A stretch of DNA of 38,830 nucleotides, taken from assembly GCF_004122735.1 (NCBI RefSeq), contig NZ_SDIF01000063.1, forward strand, positions 1 through 38,830, written 5' to 3'. Position 1 is the first letter of the stretch; each line of letters starts with the position of its first letter. The notes beneath the pieces were generated by a model. That model was given only the letters and a program-made list of their open reading frames with translations, did not search any database and was not told the DNA's origin. This DNA comes from Streptomyces sioyaensis (GTDB lineage: Bacteria > Actinomycetota > Actinomycetes > Streptomycetales > Streptomycetaceae). Positions 1 through 8,392 of the stretch are shown one piece after another. A program made the translations under genes and the position numbers.

Positions 1-321
1 CAGCTCGGTGAGGTTCTCGTTCTCCATCGCCTTGGCGAGGCGGACGGCCTCCTCGATCCGCATCGTGTACGCGTCCTGCTCACCCGGCTTGCGCTGGAAG
101 GAGCAGTACGCACAGGAGGCGGTGCACACATTCGTCATGTTCAGGTGACGGTTCACATTGAAGTGGACGACGTCGCCGTTCTTGCGCGTCCGCACCTCAT
201 GAGCCAGCCCGCCCAGCCATGCCAGGTCGTCACACCCGTAGAGAGCGACCCCGTCCTCGCGGGACAGCCGCTCCCCCGCATAGACCTTCTCCTCCAGCTC
301 ACGCTTGAGTCCTGCGTCCAT
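1..321 (-). CDS. mqnE: Aminofutalosine synthase MqnE, N-terminal part (gene runs off the window)
   Basis: The first 107 residues are present; the gene continues beyond base 1. They include the radical-SAM cluster motif CTASCAYC (Cys66, Cys70, Cys73; CX3CX2C), preceded by the HFNVNRHLNMTN segment typical of MqnE. The family uses S-adenosylmethionine to join its adenosyl group to 3-(1-carboxyvinyloxy)benzoate, giving aminofutalosine in the futalosine route to menaquinone. The ATG at 321 fits the family N-terminus (MDAGLKREL). The adenylating enzyme ending at 386 lies 64 bases upstream on the same strand, so the two may be co-transcribed. mqnD is only 1.4 kb away, whereas to my knowledge mqnE and mqnD are separated in S. 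coelicolor; this could therefore be a second, pathway-specific copy. Identity is clear; the dedicated role is inference. Confidence 0.93.
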   Translation of the reverse strand, partial: MDAGLKRELEEKVYAGERLSREDGVALYGCDDLAWLGGLAHEVRTRKNGDVVHFNVNRHLNMTNVCTASCAYCSFQRKPGEQDAYTMRIEEAVRLAKAMENENLTEL

Positions 322-385
322 CCCCAACTACCTTCCTAGTGCTTGACCTTGGCAAAGAGTGCTCACAGGCGCTGATGGCATCGCC

Positions 386-1468
386 TTAGTAGATTCCTTC
401 GGGAGCGGCCCGGGAGACCTGCAGCGGTTGTACGTTCGCCACCCCGTCGCAGGGCCAGTCCGCAGAGGTGCGGTACCGCGTGGCCTGGTCGCGTTCGAGG
501 ATGTTGGGCAGGAAGAGATCCTCGTGCAACACCGTGAGCCGGACCTGACCCACGTCCCCGTGGTCCACCGTCCGCGTCGGATCGTTCTTGTCGACGACGG
601 ACATGGTCACCTGCGGATAGTGCGGGACGTACGGAAGGACGTCGCCGTTCTGCTCCGGGGGCAGGCCCATGGCGCAGCCGAAGGTGTTTCCGTAGGCCGT
701 CCCGATCGGACCGCCGTCCAGCGCCGCGGCGAACTCCCGGTACATCGCCGGCACGATCTGCGTGCCGCCGAGCCCCACGCCGTCGAGCTGCGCGACCAGT
801 TCCGGACGCTGTCGCACCAGCGCCTGGAACAACGCCGGCGTCGTCTCCAGGTAGTCGATCCGGCGGCTGCTCATGACGTCCGTGATCTGGTCGACGACGT
901 GATCGACGTAGTGGTTGACCTCGGCCAGCCGGCATCCCCGGATGAGCTGCTTGATCCAGCGCGGGTCGAGGTCGATCCCGTAGACCACCGACGCATACAG
1001 ATGGGCGATCTGCGCGGCGCCCTCGCCCACCACATGCGGCCCCCCGGGAGTGGCGTAGACCCAGCTGCGGCCCGGTTCGAAACCCGCCGTGACCAGGCCG
1101 AACCGGCGCCAGTGGGAGTGGTGGTCGAGCATCGACCGGGTGTAGAAGACATGGCACGGGCGGCCGGTGGTGCCACCCGAGTCGAAGACCCGGCCCGACA
1201 GCGGGCGCGGCACGGCCTGCGGGACCAGGTCGACGGGGTCGAGGTCCCGCAGCGCGGCGAGCGTGAAGTGACCGAACGCCGACAGTTCGGCGTAGTGCGT
1301 GATGTCGAGCGGATCGAAATCCAGCTCGTCACGGCGCTTGAGCCAATAGGGACTCCCGGTGTCCGGAGCGAAGTGGCGCCGTACGACATGCCGGGTCCAC
1401 GCGTCGAGGTCCATGGACAGCCAGCGCTCCATGCGGGAGGTGTCCAGTGGTGCGGTGGTCGGCGGCAT
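386..1468 (-). CDS. PaaK/EhpF-like aryl-acid adenylating enzyme lacking the C-terminal lid domain
   Basis: A 360-residue member of the adenylate-forming (ANL) superfamily, closest in style to phenylacetate-CoA ligase PaaK and to EhpF of phenazine antibiotic biosynthesis. The phosphate-binding loop is visible as SGGTTGRP. A GTAYGNTFG segment occupies the usual aromatic/adenine-binding position, and the protein ends soon after the DLFLPNILERDQATR hinge region. Full ligases are about 430 residues; the missing part is the mobile C-terminal domain needed for thioester formation, so adenylation, or activation for reduction as proposed for EhpF, is more likely than CoA ligation. The ATG at 1468 has an AAAGGAAC ribosome site. 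It sits between mqnE and mqnD, so a futalosine-pathway aryl acid is the natural candidate substrate, which is inference. A palindromic operator and a -10-like TATGAA lie about 130-165 bases upstream. Confidence 0.8.
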   Translation of the reverse strand: MPPTTAPLDTSRMERWLSMDLDAWTRHVVRRHFAPDTGSPYWLKRRDELDFDPLDITHYAELSAFGHFTLAALRDLDPVDLVPQAVPRPLSGRVFDSGGTTGRPCHVFYTRSMLDHHSHWRRFGLVTAGFEPGRSWVYATPGGPHVVGEGAAQIAHLYASVVYGIDLDPRWIKQLIRGCRLAEVNHYVDHVVDQITDVMSSRRIDYLETTPALFQALVRQRPELVAQLDGVGLGGTQIVPAMYREFAAALDGGPIGTAYGNTFGCAMGLPPEQNGDVLPYVPHYPQVTMSVVDKNDPTRTVDHGDVGQVRLTVLHEDLFLPNILERDQATRYRTSADWPCDGVANVQPLQVSRAAPEGIY

Positions 1469-1597
1469 CGCCGTTCCTTTCCTGCCGGGAAGGCCGCAGT
1501 CGCGCGCGGATCTGCGGGAGCCGGGCTGCCGCCCGCGTCACCCGGCCGGACCGGCACCGGGGTGACAGTCCGACACGGCGACGCCGGCGGCCCCTCT

Positions 1598-1603
1598 TCA
1601 TAC
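1598..1603 (-). promoter_or_regulatory. Candidate -10 element for the adenylating enzyme/mqnE promoter
   Basis: On the minus strand this reads TATGAA. Its centre is 25 bases downstream of the centre of the palindrome at 1618-1633, so the palindrome would be centred near -35. This is the arrangement reported for PimM-type PAS-LuxR targets. No good -10 lies at the mirror position on the mqnD side. Confidence 0.35.
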
Positions 1604-1617
1604 TCGCCGAGTCCACT

Positions 1618-1633
1618 CTGGGGAATTCCCCAT
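1618..1633. promoter_or_regulatory. Palindromic operator resembling the PAS-LuxR (PimM-type) box
   Basis: CTGGGGAATTCCCCAT contains a perfect 14-bp palindrome (1619-1632). Read on the minus strand it matches 15 of 16 positions of the PimM consensus CTVGGGAWWTCCCBAG as I remember it. It lies between the divergent adenylating enzyme and mqnD. Related but weaker sites occur at 6524 and 10062. The regulator gene is not in this window. Confidence 0.55.
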
Positions 1634-1712
1634 ACCCACAACGGGTTTCCTGGGAGGGACGGCGCCACAGCCCCGCGCCGGCGGCCCGAACGAACCCCGG
1701 CGGAGGGGACCC

Positions 1713-2588
1713 ATGGCTCAGCGGCTGACGATTGCCCACTCACCGTGCCCCAATGACACCTTTGCGTTCCATGCCTGGTCCCACGGGTTGCTCCCGGAGG
1801 CTCCCGGCCTCGTGGTGACCATCGCGGACATCGACGTCACCAACGACCTCGCGGAACGCGGTGCCGCGGATCTGCTCAAGATCTCCTACGCGGCCCTGCC
1901 GTACGTCCTGGACGAGTACGCGCTGCTGCCGTGCGGCGGCGCGCTGGGCCATGGTTGCGGGCCACTGGTCCTCACCCGGCCCGAGGACACTCCGGCCGGC
2001 CGTGGCCCGGAGCGGCTGGCCGGGCGGAGCGTCGCGGTGCCCAGCGTGCGCTCGACCGCCTATCTGCTGTTCCGCCTGTGGGCGGCGCGGGCCGTGCCGG
2101 GCGGCGTGGGCGAGATCGTGGTGATGCCCTTCCACGAGATCATGCCCGCGGTCCGGGACGGCGCGGTCGACGCCGGGCTCGTCATCCACGAGGCCCGCTT
2201 CACCTACCAGCAGTACGGGCTGCACCGCCTCGCCGACATGGGCGAGGAATGGGAGGCGGTCACCGGCCGGCCGATCCCGCTCGGGGCGATCGTTGCCCGC
2301 CGGGACCTCGGGGAGGACCAGCTGCGGGCGGTGGCCCGGGCCGCCGCCGACTCCGTCCGCTTCGCCTGGGACGACCCGTCGGCATCCCGCCCCTACGTCC
2401 GCGAACACGCCCAGGAGATGGCTTCGGACGTGATCGACCAGCACATCGGCCTGTATGTGAACGACTACACCGCGGCCCTCGGCGAGGACGGCTACGCGGC
2501 AGTGCGGGAACTGCTCGACCGGGCCGCCACCGAGGGCCTCGTCCCACCCGTCGCCCCCGGCGCACTGGACTTCCCCGGGGTCCGGTAG
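1713..2588 (+). CDS. mqnD: 1,4-dihydroxy-6-naphthoate synthase MqnD
   Basis: A 291-residue protein beginning MAQRLTIAHSPCPNDTFAFH, the hallmark N-terminus of MqnD. Also visible are the DLLKISYAALP and GGALGHGCGPL segments and the VIHEARFTYQ segment, which carries the histidine region of the active site. The family converts cyclic dehypoxanthinyl futalosine to 1,4-dihydroxy-6-naphthoate in the cytoplasm. The ATG at 1713 follows GGAGGGGACCC at good spacing. It is divergent from the adenylating enzyme and mqnE across a 244-base regulatory gap. It may serve menaquinone synthesis, a specialised pathway drawing on the same intermediate, or both. Family assignment is firm; the choice between these roles cannot be made here. 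Confidence 0.93.
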   Translation: MAQRLTIAHSPCPNDTFAFHAWSHGLLPEAPGLVVTIADIDVTNDLAERGAADLLKISYAALPYVLDEYALLPCGGALGHGCGPLVLTRPEDTPAGRGPERLAGRSVAVPSVRSTAYLLFRLWAARAVPGGVGEIVVMPFHEIMPAVRDGAVDAGLVIHEARFTYQQYGLHRLADMGEEWEAVTGRPIPLGAIVARRDLGEDQLRAVARAAADSVRFAWDDPSASRPYVREHAQEMASDVIDQHIGLYVNDYTAALGEDGYAAVRELLDRAATEGLVPPVAPGALDFPGVR

Positions 2589-2690
2589 CCGCGGGGCCGG
2601 CCCGGGTCGCCAGGGCCGCATCAGGAAACGTTCGCCCTGTACGGGGCTACGGTGAAAGTCGAGTGCGACACGTACCGCTCCAAGGCCATG

Positions 2691-3575
2691 ATGTGGATCA
2701 TGACTGTGTACGTCGACATTCCTGCCCGGCTCGGTGAGAGTCGTCTGTCTGATGGACGGTTGCTTGGTTGGGCCGAGTGGGGGCCGTTGGACGGGGTGCC
2801 CGTTCTGTTGTGTCCGGGGGCGGCGACGAGCCGGTGGCTCGGCTTCGGGGCAGGGGTTGTTGAGGCGCTTGGAGTGCGTCTTGTCTCTGTGGACCGCCCG
2901 GGGCTCGGTGCCTCAACACCTGCGCCCGGCCGGACCTTCTCCGACTTCGCCGCTGATATTCGGCAACTCTGCGTGCTGCGAGGGCTGGGGCATCCGGCTG
3001 TGGTCGGGAACTCACAAGGCGCGCCGTTCGCTCTCGCCTGCGCCGAGGAGGGTGTGGCCTCGGCACTGGCTGTCGTCTCCGGCGCGGATGAGGTCGCCGC
3101 GCCGGAGTTCGCTTCCGCTCTGGCGGCGGACCTCCGTGGCCTGGTCGAGCGGACCGCGTGCGACCCGGTCGGCGCCGAGGAGTTTTTCGCGGGCTTCACT
3201 GCGGATGCGATGTGGGGCATGGTCATGGCCGGGAGTCCGGGGTGCGACCTCGCCGTGTATCAGGATCCTGATTTCGCGGCTTTTTACCGCAGGGCCCTGG
3301 ACGAGGGATTCGTTCAAGGTGCTGCTGGTTACGCCCGCGACACGGTCCTGTCCATGGGGCGGTGGCCGTTCGCCCCCGACGAGATCACTGTCCCGGTCGA
3401 GATCTGGTACGGCGAACGGGACACCAGCCACTCGCCCGATAACGGAGCACGGCTCGCTACCCGTATACCCGGTGCTCATCACCGTGTCGTACCGGGCATC
3501 GGCGGCGCGCTGCTGTGGACACATTCCGCGTCGATCCTCACTTCGCTCCTTGAGAAGGCCACGACGGACCGGTAA
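2691..3575 (+). CDS. Alpha/beta-fold hydrolase
   Basis: About 294 residues with an alpha/beta-hydrolase layout: a VPVLLCPGAATSR oxyanion-loop strand, VSVDRPGLGAS, and a nucleophile elbow VGNSQGAPFA in which Ser is the expected nucleophile. IWYGERDTSHS carries the acid region and a late histidine pair occurs in GAHHRV. Substrate cannot be predicted. The start is uncertain: ATG codons at 2688, 2691 and 2700 and a GTG at 2652 are in frame, and an AAGG five bases before 2691 favours the middle ones. It begins about 100 bases after mqnD on the same strand and converges on the oxidoreductase, with a strong hairpin between them. Confidence 0.8.
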   Translation: MWIMTVYVDIPARLGESRLSDGRLLGWAEWGPLDGVPVLLCPGAATSRWLGFGAGVVEALGVRLVSVDRPGLGASTPAPGRTFSDFAADIRQLCVLRGLGHPAVVGNSQGAPFALACAEEGVASALAVVSGADEVAAPEFASALAADLRGLVERTACDPVGAEEFFAGFTADAMWGMVMAGSPGCDLAVYQDPDFAAFYRRALDEGFVQGAAGYARDTVLSMGRWPFAPDEITVPVEIWYGERDTSHSPDNGARLATRIPGAHHRVVPGIGGALLWTHSASILTSLLEKATTDR

Positions 3576-3693
3576 GCGACCGGCTCATGGCAGTGGCGGG
3601 ACGTGAGGGGTGCGCTGTGTCGGCGGCTCAGCCGACGCGCACTGGACGCGGTTCGAGCCGTTGCCCGCGAGCGGTGGGCCACGGCCCCGCGGC

Positions 3694-3731
3694 CGGTCTG
3701 CCCACCGTCCGAAACGACGGTGAGCAGACCG
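3694..3731. terminator. Hairpin terminator between convergent genes
   Basis: An inverted repeat CGGTCTGCCCACCGTC / GACGGTGAGCAGACCG forms a 16-bp stem with one mismatch around a short CGAAA loop. It sits between the stop codons of the hydrolase (3575) and the oxidoreductase (3770). There is no U-tract, which is common for Streptomyces terminators; it could serve both directions. Confidence 0.65.
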
Positions 3732-3769
3732 CAACGACGGTGGACGGACCGCCCGCGGAGCCGCCCCGG

Positions 3770-4861
3770 CTACCCCTCGACGGTCACCGGCACGGCCTGC
3801 GCGCGGACCGCGTCGACGAGTTCCATCGTGGCGATCGCGTCCTGCCGCCACCGGGCCTCACCGGGGTCGGCCGCGGCGCCGCCGGCGGCCACGGCCGCGG
3901 CGAATCCGGCAAGGGACCGGCTGAGCTGATCCGCCGCCGGGAGCGTGAACTTCTCGACGTGGTCCTGTTCCTCCAGCACCAGCTCCGGCTGGTACCCGGC
4001 CGGCGGGGTGAACGCCCGGTCCACCGTGACCTTCGCGCCCGCGCCCCACAGGGAGTAGCACGAGCCGTAGGTGTGCTCGAAGCCGAACTCGACGCTCGCC
4101 AGTACACCGGACGGTGACACCAGCAGCGCCTGACCCGACAGATCGAGCCCGTCGGACCGCCGCACCCGCGTCGTGGCGCCCGCCACCCGCAGCCCGGGGC
4201 CCAACAGCAGCACGGCCGCCCGCAGCGGATACACCCCAGCATCCAGCAGCGCACCGCCACCGAGTCCGGGCACGTACCGGATGTCCTGTGCGGGCAGCGG
4301 CGGGAAGCAGAACGCGCCGCGGAACGAGCGCAGCCCGCCGAGCCGCCCCTCGGCGATCATGGCTGCGACCGCGTCATGCTGCGGATGGTGCAGGAACATG
4401 AAGTTCTCCCGCAGCACCAGGTCACGGCTCTCGGCCAGGGCGACCACGGCCCGGGCCTCGTCCGCCGTCGTGGCGATCGGCTTCTCGACCAGGACGTGCT
4501 TGCCCGCGTGCAGCGCCCGGGCCGCCCACTCGCCGTGCAGCGACGGCGGCAGGGAGATGTAGACGGCGTCGATGTCGTCGCGTTCCAGGAGCGCTTCCGT
4601 GCTGGCGGCGGCGCAGCCGAACCGGTCGGCGAACCGCTGGGTGCGCTCCGGACTGCGGCCGCCCACCGCAACGAGTTCGGTCTGCGGGCAGTCCGACATC
4701 GCCGGAAGTACCCGCCGCCACCCGAAGGACGACGTACCCAGCGCGCCGAAGCGCACCGGTTTCGCCCCGGCGCCCGCGTCGTCGCGGTCGGGGGCCGGGC
4801 CGCTGCGTGCGGCCAGCTGCGGTGGGGGAGTGGTGCGCTGAGCTGGCACGGAGTCATCCAA
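3770..4861 (-). CDS. Gfo/Idh/MocA-family NAD(P)-dependent oxidoreductase
   Basis: About 363 residues. An N-terminal Rossmann fold begins near residue 36 (VRFGALGTSS), followed by the family signature VEKPIATT (about residues 125-132), whose lysine is catalytic, and a C-terminal Gfo/Idh/MocA alpha/beta domain with GGGALLDAGVYPL, including the usual D-x-G-x-Y element. These enzymes oxidise or reduce hydroxyl/keto groups, often on sugars, and some act in antibiotic sugar or imine chemistry. The start is uncertain: I chose TTG at 4861 because CGAGGA stands seven bases upstream; GTG at 4849 is an alternative. It follows the P450 by 113 bases on the same strand, so the two may form an operon. Substrate unknown. 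Confidence 0.8.
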   Translation of the reverse strand: MDDSVPAQRTTPPPQLAARSGPAPDRDDAGAGAKPVRFGALGTSSFGWRRVLPAMSDCPQTELVAVGGRSPERTQRFADRFGCAAASTEALLERDDIDAVYISLPPSLHGEWAARALHAGKHVLVEKPIATTADEARAVVALAESRDLVLRENFMFLHHPQHDAVAAMIAEGRLGGLRSFRGAFCFPPLPAQDIRYVPGLGGGALLDAGVYPLRAAVLLLGPGLRVAGATTRVRRSDGLDLSGQALLVSPSGVLASVEFGFEHTYGSCYSLWGAGAKVTVDRAFTPPAGYQPELVLEEQDHVEKFTLPAADQLSRSLAGFAAAVAAGGAAADPGEARWRQDAIATMELVDAVRAQAVPVTVEG

Positions 4862-4974
4862 TGGAAATCCTCGGGGGCTGAGGCGGGGCGGTCTGCCACC
4901 ACCCGGTGATCGGTGGGCGGCCCAACGGCCAGGGAACGCCGGCCCGGCCGTGACAGCCGGGCCCGGGGGGGGAA

Positions 4975-6192
4975 TCAGCCCCAGGTCACCGGCAGTTCGT
5001 ACACGCCGTAGTGCATCGCGGTCTCCCGCAGGGGTACCTGGTCCGCGGGCACCGTGAGCCGCAGGTCCGGGAAGCGGTCGAACAGCTTCTGGAAGCCGAT
5101 GCGCAGCGACGCCCTCGCGAGGTGCTGTCCCAGGCACTGGTGGATCCCGAAGCCGAACGCCAGATGCCGGCGCGAGGGGCGGTCGATGTCGAACTCGTCG
5201 GCGTTCTCGAAGTACCGCGGATCACGGTTGGCCGAGGGCAGCGAGAGCACCACCGTCTGACCGGCCTTGATGGTCCGGCCGCCGATCTCGACATCCTCCA
5301 GCGCCACCCGGCTCGCCCCGAAGTGAGAGATCGTCAGGTAGCGCAGCAGCTCCTCGACGGTGTTCTCCATCAGCTCCGGCCGCGCCCGCACCTTCGCCAG
5401 CTGCTCGGGGTGCTCCAGCAGCGCGAAGGTGCCCAGCGCGAACATGTTGGGAGTGGTGTCCAGCGCACCGCCGATGGCGATCCAGGCGATGTTGAACATC
5501 TCCTGTTCGGTCAGCTCGCCGGTCGCGATGAGCTGACCGAGCAGGTCGTCCCCCGGATCGCCGGCGAAGCGCTCGGCCATCATCCGCTCCAGCGTCGCGT
5601 TGAGCTCGTTGTTGTGATGGATGAACTCGTCGAGGGTGTAGTCGATCCGCATGATGACCGAGAAGTGCTCCGCCAGGGCCGTCAGATCGCTCTCCGACAC
5701 CCCCATGATGGAGCAGGTCGACCTGGCGGGGATCTTCTCCGCGAAGACCTTCACCAGGTCCACCGGCGGCTCCATCTCCGCCATTTCGTCGAGCACACCG
5801 TCGATGATCCGTTCCAGCGTGGGCTCGTACTGCTGGATCTTGCGTACGGTGAAGAACCCGGTCAGCAGCCGCCGGTAGCGGGTGTGCTCCGGAGCGTCCA
5901 TCCGCACGAAGTTGCCCGGCGCGGAGGGCTCGGGGGAGTACTCCTCCACCTCGAACGGCGGCGAGTGCACCAGCGCCAGCAGCTCGCTGCGGTGGCTGAA
6001 CCGCGGGTCCGTCATGATCTGGCGGATGTGATCATGCCGGGTGATCAGCCAGCCGTCCTTCTCGCGCGGCGACAGCTCGAAGCTCACCGGGCTGATCGGG
6101 TCCTCCTCGCGCAGCTGCGCGTATTCGGCAGCCGGATCGAAAGGGCAGGTGCGCTTGTACGGGATCACCGGCGCTTTCGGCTCGTAAACCAT
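4975..6192 (-). CDS. Cytochrome P450 monooxygenase
   Basis: A 405-residue soluble bacterial P450. The heme-binding loop is FGFGIHQCLG with Cys353 as thiolate ligand; the I-helix oxygen-activation motif is GGALDTT (Asp245, Thr246, Thr247); the K-helix ExxR is EELLR. The C-helix HTRYRRL segment is also present. Such enzymes hydroxylate or epoxidise small molecules with external ferredoxin and reductase, neither of which is encoded nearby. The ATG at 6192 has GGAGGAGTC just upstream. The 557-base upstream gap contains a motif shared with the mqnD region. Its place beside an oxidoreductase and a carboxylase subunit suggests tailoring in a biosynthetic cluster. Confidence 0.93.
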   Translation of the reverse strand: MVYEPKAPVIPYKRTCPFDPAAEYAQLREEDPISPVSFELSPREKDGWLITRHDHIRQIMTDPRFSHRSELLALVHSPPFEVEEYSPEPSAPGNFVRMDAPEHTRYRRLLTGFFTVRKIQQYEPTLERIIDGVLDEMAEMEPPVDLVKVFAEKIPARSTCSIMGVSESDLTALAEHFSVIMRIDYTLDEFIHHNNELNATLERMMAERFAGDPGDDLLGQLIATGELTEQEMFNIAWIAIGGALDTTPNMFALGTFALLEHPEQLAKVRARPELMENTVEELLRYLTISHFGASRVALEDVEIGGRTIKAGQTVVLSLPSANRDPRYFENADEFDIDRPSRRHLAFGFGIHQCLGQHLARASLRIGFQKLFDRFPDLRLTVPADQVPLRETAMHYGVYELPVTWG

Positions 6193-6523
6193 GACTCCTC
6201 CGTTGCTGTTGGTGGCCACTGGGGCGCCGCGCTCGGGGCCCGTGCGCGGCGTGCGGCCGCACCGGGTACGACGGGCGGCCGTCGCAGACCGAAGACGTTG
6301 GTCCGGTTCGGGAAGCGGGACAGCTCGGTGCCGTGCCCCGCGGGGGCGGGCGGTGGCCGGTCGAGCGTGCGGTCGAGGGCAGGTCCGCACTACGAGGTGC
6401 GCGAGCGGCGCCCCGAGGTCGTAGTGGATCCCATGGCGACTCCCCTTTCGGTGTGGCCCGAGCCCGATGACAGCCACAGCCCAGCACGGAGCGGTCAGAG
6501 GGAGCCAGCCCGGCGGGGGAACT

Positions 6524-6538
6524 CTAGGGAATTGCCAG
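6524..6538. promoter_or_regulatory. Second copy of the GGGAATT operator motif
   Basis: CTAGGGAATTGCCAG; on the minus strand GGCAATTCCCTAGAGT, which shares GG-N-AATTCCCYAGAGT with the site at 1618. The left half-site is degenerate (12 of 16 to the PimM consensus). It lies about 330 bases upstream of the P450 start; no clear -10 was seen at the expected distance. Confidence 0.35.
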
Positions 6539-6672
6539 TCAGGGACGCCGGGCGGAGCCGCGCCGTGCGGGGGCCTTCCCGCCTGTTCTCCGCTGGTTTC
6601 CCGGACCCGGCCGGGAGCACCGCGCACCCCGCGGCAGGGCCGTACCACCGCGACGAGACCGGTGTACGGCCC

Positions 6673-6714
6673 GTACCTGTACTCGTACCCGTGCCCGTAC
6701 TCGTACCCGTACCC
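6673..6714. repeat. Hexanucleotide tandem array, 7 units of GTACYY
   Basis: Seven consecutive 6-base units (GTACCT, GTACTC, GTACCC, GTGCCC, GTACTC, GTACCC, GTACCC) between the carboxylase stop and the P450 upstream region. It is probably a slippage-generated microsatellite, with no function implied. Confidence 0.8.
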
Positions 6715-6749
6715 ACCACCACGTCAGCGCCCCCCGCCGGTCCCGTGGC

Positions 6750-8354
6750 CTACTGCGGAGGGTTCCCGTGTTTGCGCGGCGGCAGGTCGGCCTGCTTGGT
6801 GTGCAGCATCGCAAAGGAACGGATCAGCACCGCTCTGGTCTCGGCGGGGTCGATGACATCGTCCACCAGCCCCCGTTCGGCGGCGTAATAGGGGTGCATC
6901 AGCTCGGACTTGTACTCCTTGACCATCCGGGCCCGCATCGCCTCGGGATCGTCGGCCTCCGCGATCTCCTTGCGGAAGATGACGTTCGCGGCGCCCTCGG
7001 CGCCCATCACCGCGATCTCGTTCGTCGGCCAGGCATAGGACAGGTCCGCGCCCACGGAACGGGAGTCCATGACGATATAGGCGCCGCCGTAAGCCTTGCG
7101 CAGGATCAGCTGGATACGGGGAACGGTGGCATTGCAGTACGCGTACAGCAGCTTGGCCCCATGGCGGATGATGCCCCCGTGCTCCTGCCCCACGCCCGGC
7201 AGGAATCCGGGCACGTCCAGCAGGGTCAGCAGCGGGATGTTGAACGCGTCGCAGTGCTGGACGAACCGGGCCGCTTTCTCCGAGGCATGGACGTCCAGCA
7301 CACCGGCGAGCGACCGGGGCTGGTTCGCGACGACGCCGACGACCTCCCCGCCGAGCCGGGCCAGCGCACACACCACGTTCGTCGCCCAGCGCTCCTGGAC
7401 CTCCAGGAACTCGCCGTGGTCGGCGATCTCCTCGATGACCTCGCAGACGTCGTACGGCTTCTTGCCGTCCGCCGGGACCAGGTCCAGCAGGCGGTCGCAG
7501 CGGCGGTCCGCCGGGTCGGTGGTGGGGACGGTGGGCGGCCGCTCCCGGTTGTTGCCGGGCAGCAGCGACAGCAGGTAGCGCACGTCGTCGAGGCAGGTCT
7601 GCTCGTCGTCGTAGGCGAAGTGGGAGACACCGGAGATCTCGGAGTGGACGTCGGCGCCGCCGAGGCCGTTCTGGGTGATCTTCTCGCCGGTCACGGCCCG
7701 GACGACATCGGGGCCGGTGATGAACATCTGTGAGGTGTCACGGACCATGAAGACGAAGTCGGTGAGGGCGGGGGAGTAGGCGGCGCCGCCGGCACACGGG
7801 CCGAGCATCACGGAGATCTGGGGGATGACGCCCGAGGCGCGGGTGTTGCGGTGGAAGATGCCGCCGTAGCCGGCCAGCGCCACGACGCCCTCCTGGATGC
7901 GGGCCCCGGCGCCGTCATTGAGCGAGACGAGCGGGGTGCCGGCCGCGAGCGCCATGTCCATGATCTTGTGGATCTTGGCGGCGTGGGACTCGCCCAGCGC
8001 GCCGCCGAAGATCCGGAAGTCGTGCGCGTAGACGAACACCGTCCGGCCGTGCACCAGCCCCCACCCGGTGACCACACCGTCGGTGTACGGCCTCCGGGCC
8101 TCCAGACCGAACCCGCTGGCACGATGCCGGCGCAACGGCTCGACCTCGGTGAAGGAACCCTCGTCCAGCAACAGGCCGATCCGCTCACGAGCGGTCAGCT
8201 TGCCCTTGGCGTGCTGCGCCCCGGTCGCCCGCTCACCGGGCCCGTTCCGGGCCTGCTCATGGAGGGCGTGGAGTTCGGCCACCCGCCCCCGGGCGTCGTG
8301 CGGCACTCGCTCGGCGGGGCCCTGCTCGCGGTAGGTCATCGGCAGCGATTCCAC
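6750..8354 (-). CDS. Acyl-CoA carboxylase beta subunit (carboxyltransferase, PccB/AccB type)
   Basis: A 534-residue carboxyltransferase subunit with both halves of the family: N-terminal KGKLTARERIGLLLDEGSF and RIFGGALGESHAAKIHKIMD, then central GAGARIQEGV and SVMLGPCAGGAAYSPALTDF, and C-terminal LLTLLDVPGFLPG plus RKAYGGAYIVMDS. The enzyme moves carboxyl from biotin to acetyl-, propionyl- or larger acyl-CoA, supplying malonyl- or methylmalonyl-type units for fatty acids or polyketides. The biotinylated alpha subunit is not in the window and would have to be supplied in trans. I use GTG at 8354; ATG at 8339 is equally possible. It follows the ANL-like gene by only 38 bases, so the two are probably co-transcribed. 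Extender-unit supply for a cluster polyketide is a reasonable inference. Confidence 0.92.
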   Translation of the reverse strand: MESLPMTYREQGPAERVPHDARGRVAELHALHEQARNGPGERATGAQHAKGKLTARERIGLLLDEGSFTEVEPLRRHRASGFGLEARRPYTDGVVTGWGLVHGRTVFVYAHDFRIFGGALGESHAAKIHKIMDMALAAGTPLVSLNDGAGARIQEGVVALAGYGGIFHRNTRASGVIPQISVMLGPCAGGAAYSPALTDFVFMVRDTSQMFITGPDVVRAVTGEKITQNGLGGADVHSEISGVSHFAYDDEQTCLDDVRYLLSLLPGNNRERPPTVPTTDPADRRCDRLLDLVPADGKKPYDVCEVIEEIADHGEFLEVQERWATNVVCALARLGGEVVGVVANQPRSLAGVLDVHASEKAARFVQHCDAFNIPLLTLLDVPGFLPGVGQEHGGIIRHGAKLLYAYCNATVPRIQLILRKAYGGAYIVMDSRSVGADLSYAWPTNEIAVMGAEGAANVIFRKEIAEADDPEAMRARMVKEYKSELMHPYYAAERGLVDDVIDPAETRAVLIRSFAMLHTKQADLPPRKHGNPPQ

Positions 8355-8392
8355 CTCTCCACATCAGCGCTTTCCCGCACGTCCCCGGGCGG

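Larger units (their letters stand above)
6193..6749. other. Non-coding gap upstream of the P450
   Basis: 557 bases with no supportable gene. It holds the CTAGGGAATTGCCAG motif (6524-6538) and a hexanucleotide array (6673-6714) close to the end of the carboxylase gene. It probably contains the P450 promoter. Confidence 0.6.

Noticed and set aside
359..1756. Long open frame on the plus strand opposite the adenylating enzyme
   Set aside because: It is an antisense frame produced by high third-position GC; the minus strand has clear ANL motifs and a ribosome site.
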